Virus record (IMG/VR): IMGVR_UViG_3300025276_004419 | Location: 1 to 64,000 of that record | Source of the DNA: a virus | DNA: 64,000 nucleotides | Reading direction: 5' to 3' (one strand) | Shown: piece by piece, positions 26,446 to 34,124 of the stretch | How positions within the stretch are numbered: the stretch's first letter is position 1 | How the letters are laid out: each line of letters starts with the position of its first letter | Position numbers and translations under genes: made by a program | Notes under the pieces: model-generated | Seen by the model: the letters and a program-made list of their open reading frames with translations, nothing else | The model's database searches: none | Told to the model about the DNA's origin: nothing

Positions 26446-29400
26446 ATGGCTAAAAACGTTCAAATAGTCCCACCATCAGGTAGTTTAGAATTTACAGATA
26501 GCGCTGCTCCAAACAGTGTTAAAATGGAAATTAACGCTTCTGGAGAAATGATAACCTCAGCAGGGGGGAACACTCTGATGACTATGAGCTCAGGTGAGAT
26601 AGATGTTGATAATAATACAAAACTCCTTATTCCAAAAGGTGATGAAGGCTCAGCTCCAACAGAGGCAGGCGCCTTATTTTTTGATGAAGGGGGTAATGAA
26701 TTAAGAATAGGTGATGGTAGTGGTACTGTTACTGGTGGTGGTGAAAAAGGTGCCAAAGGTAGTACAGGAGCAATTGGTCCAATAGGTCCAATTGGTATAT
26801 CCGTCATTGGTCCCATTGGAGCAACAGGTGCACAAGGTCCTATAGGAAATATAGGTAATATTGGTGTACAAGGTCCTATTGGTCCAATTGGTACATCACT
26901 TATAGGTGCTATTGGTCCTAAAGGTAGTATAGGCCCAATTGGTAACATTGGAATACAAGGCCCTATTGGTCCTACAGGTGCCGGTGGTACAGGAATTATT
27001 GGTCCTATCGGTCCTAAAGGTAGTATAGGTAATATTGGTCCTATAGGTAATATTGGAACTACTGGACCTATTGGTCCTATTGGTAATTCACCTATTGGTC
27101 CTATTGGAAACACAGGAGCACAAGGTCCTATTGGTAATATTGGAATACAAGGTCCTATTGGTCCAATTGGTTTAATTGGTACATCAGTCATAGGTCCAAT
27201 CGGAAATACAGGAGCTCAAGGCCCACGAGGTTTAATAGGCCCATTAGGTCCTAAAGGTAGCATAGGTCCAATTGGTACATCTGTTATTGGCCCAATTGGA
27301 GCAACAGGAGCACAAGGTCCACGAGGTTTAATAGGCCCATTAGGTCCTAAAGGTTCTATTGGTCCAATTGGTGTATCAGTCATAGGTCCTATTGGGGCAA
27401 CAGGAGCACAAGGTCCTATTGGTCTTATAGGTGCTATTGGTCCCAAAGGTACTATTGGCCCAATAGGTACATCAGTCATAGGCCCAATCGGTCCTAAAGG
27501 TACTATAGGTAATATTGGAAATATTGGAAATATAGGTCCACAAGGCCCTATTGGTCCCATAGGAAATTCACCTATTGGTCCTATTGGAAATACTGGAGCA
27601 CAAGGTCCTAGAGGTTTAATTGGAATACAAGGTCCAACAGGACCAATCGGTCCTATTGGTACTTCAGTCATTGGTCCTATAGGGGCAACAGGAGCACAAG
27701 GTCCTAGAGGTTTAATTGGAATACAAGGTCCAACAGGTCCAATTGGTCCAATTGGTACGTCTGTTATTGGCCCTATAGGTAATACAGGAGCACAAGGTCC
27801 TAGAGGTTTGATTGGTATACAAGGTCCTACGGGACCAATTGGTCCAATCGGTACATCGGTTATTGGTCCTATAGGAATCACAGGAGCACAAGGCCCTAGA
27901 GGTTTGATTGGTATACAAGGTCCTACTGGACCAATTGGTCCAATCGGTACATCGGTTATAGGCCCAATAGGTCCTAAAGGTACTATTGGTAATATAGGAA
28001 ATATAGGTCCACAAGGTCCAATCGGCCCTATTGGAACATCAGTCATAGGTCCAATAGGTCCAACAGGAGCACAAGGACCACGAGGTCCAATCGGTATACA
28101 AGGTCCAATCGGTCCTATTGGAACATCAGTCATAGGTCCAATAGGTCCAACAGGAATACAAGGCCCTAGAGGTCCAATCGGTATACAAGGTCCTACTGGA
28201 CCAATTGGTCCTATTGGTACATCAGTTATAGGCCCAATAGGTCCAACAGGAATACAAGGTCCTAGAGGCCCAATCGGTATACAAGGTCCAATCGGTCCTA
28301 TTGGAACATCGGTTATAGGCCCAATCGGGAATACAGGAGCACAAGGACCACGAGGTCCAATTGGTATACAAGGTCCAATAGGTCCTATAGGTCCAATTGG
28401 TACATCAGTCATAGGTCCAATCGGTCCAACAGGAATACAAGGCCCTAGAGGTTTAATAGGAATACAAGGTCCAATCGGTCCAATCGGTCCTATCGGAACA
28501 TCTGTTATAGGCCCGCAAGGTCCAATTGGAAATATTGGTATACAAGGTCCTAGAGGTTTAATTGGTCCAATCGGTCCTAAAGGTACTACAGGAAGTTCAC
28601 CTATTGGTCCTATTGGTCCACGAGGTCCTATTGGTATACAAGGCCCAATTGGTCCTAAAGGTACTACGGGTGCCATTGGTCCTATTGGTAACTCACCTAT
28701 TGGTCCTATTGGTCCACGAGGTCCTATTGGTATACAAGGCCCCATTGGTCCTAAAGGTTCTACCGGCGCTATTGGTCCTATTGGTAACTCACCTATTGGT
28801 CCTATTGGTCCACAAGGTCCTATTGGTCCACAAGGTCCAATCGGTCCTAAAGGTTCTACCGGCGCCATTGGTAATATTGGTAACTCTCCAATTGGCCCAC
28901 AAGGTCCTAGAGGTCCTATTGGTATACAAGGCCCAATTGGTCCTAAAGGTTCTACCGGCGCCATTGGTCCTATTGGTAACTCTCCAATTGGCCCACAAGG
29001 TCCTAGAGGTCCTATTGGTATACAAGGCCCAATTGGTCCTAAAGGTTCTACCGGCGCTATTGGTCCTATTGGTAACTCACCTATTGGTCCCCAAGGTCCT
29101 ATAGGCCCTACAGGAGCACAAGGTCCTAGAGGTTCAATTGGTCCAATCGGTCCTAAAGGTAGTATAGGTATTTCACCTATTGGTCCTATTGGTCCACAAG
29201 GTCCTATTGGTCCAGGTGGAGCTATTGGTGTACAAGGTCCTATTGGTCCACAAGGTCCTATTGGTCCAACGGGTGCTCAAGGTCCTATTGGTCCAGGTTC
29301 AACTGCTATTGGTCCCATAGGTCCAACAGGAGATATAGGTGGAATAGGTCCAATTGGAGCATCTGTTATTGGTCCAATTGGTCCACAAGGTCCTATTGGT

Positions 29401-29670
29401 CCTGGAGGTGCTGAAGGTGCTCAAGGAACAAATGGTACTACAGGTCCTATTGGTCCTGGAGGTCCTTCCGGAAGTTCACCAATTGGTCCACGAGGTCCAA
29501 TCGGTCCTTTAGGTCCTATAGGATCACAAGGTAATATTGGTCCACGAGGTCCTCAGGGTCCTACAGGTGCTGATGGTAACCCAGGAGGTATTACTACAAA
29601 CTTTACTATCACTGCTTTAAACGGAGATTTTGATTTTGTATTCTCAAATGGAACTTTACAGTCCATATAG
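26446..29670 (+). CDS. Pro/Ile-rich collagen-like fibre protein 5
   Basis: This 1074-residue protein has an N-terminal region of about 98 residues (MAKNVQIVPPSGSLEF) related to the start of fibre 6. About 950 residues of Gly-X-Y triplets follow, dominated by GPI, GPK, GPR, GPT, GIQ, GNI and GAQ. The final 20 residues or so are non-collagenous. Proline is almost always in the X position. About a dozen or more lysines stand in Gly-Pro-Lys-Gly, with Lys in Y, which is the X-Lys-Gly context used by collagen lysyl hydroxylases. The triplets are broken at regular intervals of roughly 30-45 residues by GTSVIG or GNSPIG, which may act as hinges. A long trimeric shaft is expected. Confidence 0.9.
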   Translation: MAKNVQIVPPSGSLEFTDSAAPNSVKMEINASGEMITSAGGNTLMTMSSGEIDVDNNTKLLIPKGDEGSAPTEAGALFFDEGGNELRIGDGSGTVTGGGEKGAKGSTGAIGPIGPIGISVIGPIGATGAQGPIGNIGNIGVQGPIGPIGTSLIGAIGPKGSIGPIGNIGIQGPIGPTGAGGTGIIGPIGPKGSIGNIGPIGNIGTTGPIGPIGNSPIGPIGNTGAQGPIGNIGIQGPIGPIGLIGTSVIGPIGNTGAQGPRGLIGPLGPKGSIGPIGTSVIGPIGATGAQGPRGLIGPLGPKGSIGPIGVSVIGPIGATGAQGPIGLIGAIGPKGTIGPIGTSVIGPIGPKGTIGNIGNIGNIGPQGPIGPIGNSPIGPIGNTGAQGPRGLIGIQGPTGPIGPIGTSVIGPIGATGAQGPRGLIGIQGPTGPIGPIGTSVIGPIGNTGAQGPRGLIGIQGPTGPIGPIGTSVIGPIGITGAQGPRGLIGIQGPTGPIGPIGTSVIGPIGPKGTIGNIGNIGPQGPIGPIGTSVIGPIGPTGAQGPRGPIGIQGPIGPIGTSVIGPIGPTGIQGPRGPIGIQGPTGPIGPIGTSVIGPIGPTGIQGPRGPIGIQGPIGPIGTSVIGPIGNTGAQGPRGPIGIQGPIGPIGPIGTSVIGPIGPTGIQGPRGLIGIQGPIGPIGPIGTSVIGPQGPIGNIGIQGPRGLIGPIGPKGTTGSSPIGPIGPRGPIGIQGPIGPKGTTGAIGPIGNSPIGPIGPRGPIGIQGPIGPKGSTGAIGPIGNSPIGPIGPQGPIGPQGPIGPKGSTGAIGNIGNSPIGPQGPRGPIGIQGPIGPKGSTGAIGPIGNSPIGPQGPRGPIGIQGPIGPKGSTGAIGPIGNSPIGPQGPIGPTGAQGPRGSIGPIGPKGSIGISPIGPIGPQGPIGPGGAIGVQGPIGPQGPIGPTGAQGPIGPGSTAIGPIGPTGDIGGIGPIGASVIGPIGPQGPIGPGGAEGAQGTNGTTGPIGPGGPSGSSPIGPRGPIGPLGPIGSQGNIGPRGPQGPTGADGNPGGITTNFTITALNGDFDFVFSNGTLQSI
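26740..29590 (+). repeat. GPI/GPK/GPR collagen-like triplet tract, fibre 5
   Basis: About 2.85 kb of Gly-X-Y codons. Units of roughly 30-45 codons, each ending with a GTSVIG- or GNSPIG-type break, recur with high DNA identity, which suggests expansion by unequal recombination. Confidence 0.92.
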
Positions 29671-29702
29671 AATTAAAACTTGGTATAGCAGGTAAAATAA
29701 TT

Positions 29703-29717
29703 TATATTTATATAAAA
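29703..29717 (+). promoter_or_regulatory. Late-promoter-like motif before fibre 6
   Basis: TATATTTATATAAAA lies 13 bases before the ATG at 29731 and matches the recurrent motif with one change. Confidence 0.45.
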
Positions 29718-29730
29718 CAAATAATCATCA

Positions 29731-32700
29731 ATGGCTGACAATGTTCAAATAATCCCCTCCACTGGAGAATTAACTTTTAGTAAGGATGGTGTAGGGTATA
29801 ATTGGGAATTAGTTTATGATAACGCATTGTTAACATGGTCTGATACCCAAGCAGGTGTAATTGCTCTACAATTCTCTAGCGATTCAATGCTAATGGGGGG
29901 TTCCACAGGGTTATTTATAATACCTACCCTCCCTACAACCAGTATAGGAACATTAACTGAAGGTCAAATAGTTTTTAATACTACGACTAAAAGTTTAATA
30001 GTAGGGGGATCAAATGGTAATGTAAGTTTACAAGGTCAACCCGGTGCTACAGGTAATCAAGGTGCTATTGGTCCAATTGGTCCAAACGCACCAACAGGTC
30101 CAATTGGTCCTAAAGGTGTAACTGGTGCTATCGGTCCTATTGGTTTAATAGGCCCAGAAGGTTTAATTGGTAATAAAGGCCCAAATTCACCTGCAGGTCC
30201 TATTGGTCCTAGAGGTCCAGGTGGTGTAATTGGTCCTAATGGACCTGAGGGTTTAATAGGAAATAAAGGACAAAAAGGTAGTAATTCTCCAATAGGTGCT
30301 ATTGGCCCTAAAGGTATTATAGGTGCTATTGGGAACATAGGTAATATAGGCCCTGGTGGTTTAATAGGTGCTAAAGGTCCTATTGGTGTTATAGGCGCTA
30401 TAGGTCCTAAGGGTATAACAGGTGTTATTGGTAATATAGGTCCTGAAGGTTTAATAGGTAATAGAGGTCCAATCGGTCCTGATTCTCCAATAGGTCCAAT
30501 TGGTCCTAAAGGAGTAACAGGTGTAATTGGACCACAAGGTCCTATTGGTCCAAGAGGTGTAATAGGTGCTATTGGTCCTAATTCCCCAATAGGTCCAATT
30601 GGTCCTAAAGGTATAACTGGTATTATTGGACCACAAGGTCCTATAGGACCAAGAGGTGTAATAGGTGCTATTGGTCCTAATTCTCCAATAGGTCCAATTG
30701 GTCCTAAGGGTGTAACTGGTGCTATTGGAAATAATGGTCCTATTGGTCCTAGAGGTCCAGGTGGTGCTATTGGTCCTAACTCACCAATAGGTCCAATCGG
30801 TCCTAGAGGTCCAGGAGGATCTATTGGCCCCATTGGTTTAATAGGACCAGAAGGTTTAATAGGTGCTAAAGGTCCTATTGGTGTTATAGGTGCTATAGGT
30901 CCAAAAGGTATAACAGGTGCAATTGGACCACAAGGTCCTGAAGGTTTAATAGGTTTAATAGGTGCTAAAGGTCCTATCGCAATAACAGGCCCAATTGGCC
31001 CTAAAGGCGTTACTGGCGCTATAGGTCCACAAGGTCCTGAAGGTTTAATAGGTTTAATAGGTGCTAAAGGCCCTATCGCTATAACGGGTCCTATTGGTCC
31101 TAAAGGTGTAACAGGTGCAATTGGACCACAAGGTCCTGAAGGTTTAATTGGTAACCAAGGTGCTAAAGGTCCTAATGCTGTAACAGGCCCAATAGGTCCT
31201 AAAGGTATAACAGGTCCTAGAGGACCTCAAGGTCCTGAAGGTTTAATTGGTAACCAAGGTGCTAAAGGCCCCATAGCTATAACAGGCCCAATCGGTCCTA
31301 GAGGTCCGGGTGGTAGTATAGGTCCTATTGGTCCCGAAGGTTTAATAGGTGCCAAAGGTCCTAACGCTATAGTTGGTCCTATAGGTCCTAAAGGTGTAAC
31401 AGGTGCAATAGGTCCACAAGGTCCTGAAGGTTTAATAGGTAACAGAGGACCCGTAGCTATAACAGGTCCAATTGGTCCTAAAGGAGTAGAAGGTTCTAGA
31501 GGGCCTCAAGGTCCCGAAGGTTTAATTGGTAACCAAGGTGCTAAGGGTCCTATCGCTATAACAGGTCCAATTGGTCCTAAAGGTGTAACAGGTGCAATAG
31601 GTCCACAAGGTCCTGAAGGTTTAATAGGTAATAGAGGTCCAGTAGCTGTAATAGGTCCAATTGGTCCTAAAGGTATAACAGGTCCTAGAGGTCCACAGGG
31701 TCCCGAAGGTTTAATTGGTAACCAAGGTGCTAAGGGTCCTATCGCTATAACAGGTCCAATTGGTCCTAAAGGTGTAACAGGTGCTATTGGGCCTCAAGGT
31801 CCTGAAGGTTTAATTGGTAACCAAGGTGCTAAAGGTCCTAATGCTGTAACAGGTCCTAGGGGTCCTATAGGTAATATAGGCCCAGAAGGTTTAATAGGCC
31901 CCCAAGGTCCTATAGGTCCTCGTGGTATAACAGGTGCTACAGGTGCTATAGGTGCTATTGGTCCTATTGGTCCACAGGGACCAGAAGGTTTAATAGGTAA
32001 CAGAGGTCCAAATGGTAATCAAGGTCCTATAGGCCCAACAGCTCCTATTGGTGCTATAGGTCCACTAGGTCCACAAGGTCCTGAAGGTCTAATAGGTGCT
32101 AGAGGTCCAAATGGTAATCAAGGTCCTATAGGCCCAACAGCTCCTATTGGTGCTATAGGTCCTAGAGGTTCTAGAGGTCCCGAAGGTTTAATAGGTCCTA
32201 TAGGTCCTGGTGGTAATCAAGGTCCTATAGGTCCCATTGGTGCTATAGGTGCTAGAGGTCCTATTGGACCACAAGGTCCTGAGGGTTTAATAGGTCCTAT
32301 AGGTCCTGGTGGTAATCAAGGTCCTATAGGTCCCATTGGTGCTATAGGTGCTAGAGGTCCTATTGGACCACAAGGTCCTGAGGGTTTAATAGGTCCTAGA
32401 GGTCCTGGTGGTAACCAAGGTCCTATAGGACCTATTGGTGCTACAGGTCCTGAAGGTTTAATAGGTCCTAAAGGAAATACTGGAGCTCAAGGTCCACAAG
32501 GTCCTGAAGGTCCTAGAGGTCCTATCGGAGCAACAGCCCCTATTGGTGCTATAGGTCCAGAGGGTTTAATAGGTCCTAAAGGTGCTAGAGGCCCAGAGGG
32601 TCTCATAGGTCCTAGAGGTCCAATTGGTCCTAAAGGTAATACAGGTGCAATAGGTCCAAAAGGTCCTGAAGGTCCTATTGGACCAAAAGGTTCTAGAGGT

Positions 32701-33855
32701 CCAATAGGTAACAAAGGCCCTATTGGTGCCACAGGCCCTATTGGTAGAGAAGGTTTAATAGGTAATAAAGGTGCTAAAGGTCAAAAAGGTCAACCTCGTG
32801 ATTTTGATGGTCCTATAGGTCCTATTGGTCTTAAAGGACCCACTGGTGCTATTGGTGCTATTGGACCACAAGGTCCTATTGGTCCTGCCCGAAATAGCAG
32901 TGCTGCTCCAATAGGTCCTGAAGGTCCTAGAGGTCCTATAGGTGCTACTGGAGCTAATGCTACACCAGCAGGAATTGCTGGTAACCCGGTTATAGATACT
33001 ATTGAAGATGGTGCTGGTTATACCTGGAATCTTGAATTTGTTGATGGATATCTTACAAAAGCGGATCCAGCTTATGAAAACTATCGTTATTATAGTAATG
33101 ATGGTGTTAATGATTATGTAACTGGTGCTTGGAGTGGCCAAACAGGATTAGTTCAAAATGATTGGAGTTTTAGCTTCTGGGTTAGAAATAATGAAGTTGA
33201 TAAAAATAATATGACATTTTGGGATTTTTGTGTTGACCCTGTAGGTTCAGCAAATAATAATAATAGAATATTTTTAAATTATGCTGCTAATTTTAATAGA
33301 TTAATATTTAGAGTTAGAACTAATTCTACAAACTTTGATTGTAATTATGCTTTAAATAGTGGAGGAAGTAATGGTACTATAACAGGTGTAACAAATACTA
33401 CTTCAGGATGGAGAGCAGCCCAAAGGGGTAATACAAATGCTGCAGGTTTTACTCACTTAGCAGGTACTTATGATGCTTCTGAAACAGTAGCTAGCAATGC
33501 ACTTAAATTATATTGGAATGGTTCCTCACTAACTACAGTTACTGTAAATTCAGGTACCCGTACTAATGGGACTTATGATAATTTGACATTATGTACCAAC
33601 ACATCAGGTGTTACAGGTACAGCAAATGCACATATAGACATGGATGAGTTTACTTGGTTTGATAAATCCTTAAGTTCAACAGAAGTAGGAGCCTTATACG
33701 CTAGTGGAGTAATTAAAGCAGCTAAAGAAAGTGGAAATACGGGTGTGGTAAATGCTATAGAGGAAGCAGCTAGTTTTGACCAAAATACCTCAGCTACTGT
33801 TAAAAATGCTAAATGGTCTGCTTCTATTATAGGAGGTACTACTCCAGCATACTAA
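29731..33855 (+). CDS. Pro/Ile-rich collagen-like fibre protein 6 with LamG-like C-terminal domain
   Basis: This 1374-residue protein is the largest in the window. Residues 1-100 (MADNVQIIPSTGELTFSKDG) resemble the N-terminus of fibre 5. About 985 residues of Gly-X-Y triplets follow (GPI, GPK, GLI, GPE, GAK, GNQ, GPR), with many lysines in Gly-X-Lys-Gly, such as GPKG, GAKG and GNKG. The C-terminal 280 residues are a separate domain: FSFWVRNNEVDKNNMTFW, then GFTHLAGTYDAS, LKLYWNG and MDEFTWFDKSLSSTEV. These are the landmarks of the LamG/concanavalin-like fold, which often binds sugars. It is the last fibre before the modification cassette, and the best candidate for both lysine modification and receptor binding. 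Confidence 0.9.
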   Translation: MADNVQIIPSTGELTFSKDGVGYNWELVYDNALLTWSDTQAGVIALQFSSDSMLMGGSTGLFIIPTLPTTSIGTLTEGQIVFNTTTKSLIVGGSNGNVSLQGQPGATGNQGAIGPIGPNAPTGPIGPKGVTGAIGPIGLIGPEGLIGNKGPNSPAGPIGPRGPGGVIGPNGPEGLIGNKGQKGSNSPIGAIGPKGIIGAIGNIGNIGPGGLIGAKGPIGVIGAIGPKGITGVIGNIGPEGLIGNRGPIGPDSPIGPIGPKGVTGVIGPQGPIGPRGVIGAIGPNSPIGPIGPKGITGIIGPQGPIGPRGVIGAIGPNSPIGPIGPKGVTGAIGNNGPIGPRGPGGAIGPNSPIGPIGPRGPGGSIGPIGLIGPEGLIGAKGPIGVIGAIGPKGITGAIGPQGPEGLIGLIGAKGPIAITGPIGPKGVTGAIGPQGPEGLIGLIGAKGPIAITGPIGPKGVTGAIGPQGPEGLIGNQGAKGPNAVTGPIGPKGITGPRGPQGPEGLIGNQGAKGPIAITGPIGPRGPGGSIGPIGPEGLIGAKGPNAIVGPIGPKGVTGAIGPQGPEGLIGNRGPVAITGPIGPKGVEGSRGPQGPEGLIGNQGAKGPIAITGPIGPKGVTGAIGPQGPEGLIGNRGPVAVIGPIGPKGITGPRGPQGPEGLIGNQGAKGPIAITGPIGPKGVTGAIGPQGPEGLIGNQGAKGPNAVTGPRGPIGNIGPEGLIGPQGPIGPRGITGATGAIGAIGPIGPQGPEGLIGNRGPNGNQGPIGPTAPIGAIGPLGPQGPEGLIGARGPNGNQGPIGPTAPIGAIGPRGSRGPEGLIGPIGPGGNQGPIGPIGAIGARGPIGPQGPEGLIGPIGPGGNQGPIGPIGAIGARGPIGPQGPEGLIGPRGPGGNQGPIGPIGATGPEGLIGPKGNTGAQGPQGPEGPRGPIGATAPIGAIGPEGLIGPKGARGPEGLIGPRGPIGPKGNTGAIGPKGPEGPIGPKGSRGPIGNKGPIGATGPIGREGLIGNKGAKGQKGQPRDFDGPIGPIGLKGPTGAIGAIGPQGPIGPARNSSAAPIGPEGPRGPIGATGANATPAGIAGNPVIDTIEDGAGYTWNLEFVDGYLTKADPAYENYRYYSNDGVNDYVTGAWSGQTGLVQNDWSFSFWVRNNEVDKNNMTFWDFCVDPVGSANNNNRIFLNYAANFNRLIFRVRTNSTNFDCNYALNSGGSNGTITGVTNTTSGWRAAQRGNTNAAGFTHLAGTYDASETVASNALKLYWNGSSLTTVTVNSGTRTNGTYDNLTLCTNTSGVTGTANAHIDMDEFTWFDKSLSSTEVGALYASGVIKAAKESGNTGVVNAIEEAASFDQNTSATVKNAKWSASIIGGTTPAY
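30034..32985 (+). repeat. GPI/GPK/GLI collagen-like triplet tract, fibre 6
   Basis: About 2.95 kb of Gly-X-Y codons with recurring blocks of the type GPKGVTGAIGPQGPEGLIG. Breaks such as GPNSPIG and GPIAITG interrupt the triplet phase. Confidence 0.92.
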
Positions 33856-33865
33856 AATTTAAACT

Positions 33866-34108
33866 ATGAATACTAAATATTATTTAATAGAAGCCTCAGA
33901 ATATCCAAATTATGAAAATTCTTTGGATCAAGGAGTTGCTTGGAAATTAGATAGGAGTCAATGCCTCATAGAAGTAGCAGTTGATTTTACAGTTTACCCT
34001 TATGTAAATAGTTGGGATAATTCAGGAGATTTTAAACTCTGGAGAAATCAAGATGCAAATTGGCCTGATTGGGAAACACAGGAACAACACGATGGTGAGT
34101 ATAATTAA
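33866..34108 (+). CDS. Small Trp/Asp-rich hypothetical protein
   Basis: This 80-residue acidic protein is rich in tryptophan and tyrosine (five Trp and several Tyr), with SWDNSGDFKLWRNQDANWPD near the C-terminus. It has no signal peptide or known motif. It lies 10 bases after fibre 6 and 16 bases before the glycosyltransferase/hydroxylase fusion gene, so it is in the same unit. A fibre chaperone or fibre-tip protein is possible, but nothing in the sequence proves it. Confidence 0.65.
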   Translation: MNTKYYLIEASEYPNYENSLDQGVAWKLDRSQCLIEVAVDFTVYPYVNSWDNSGDFKLWRNQDANWPDWETQEQHDGEYN

Positions 34109-34124
34109 AGATTAAAAATTTGTT

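Noticed and set aside
27216-28964. Minus-strand open frame of 582 codons, Gly/Pro/Ile-rich
   Set aside because: It is the shadow of the GPI/GPK tract of fibre 5. Complementary codons of Gly-Pro-Ile also read as Gly/Pro/Ile-like sequence, so the openness is a repeat effect.
17314-33855. Diversity-generating retroelement acting on the fibre tips
   Set aside because: No reverse transcriptase gene and no template/variable repeat pair with adenine-specific differences was seen in the window.
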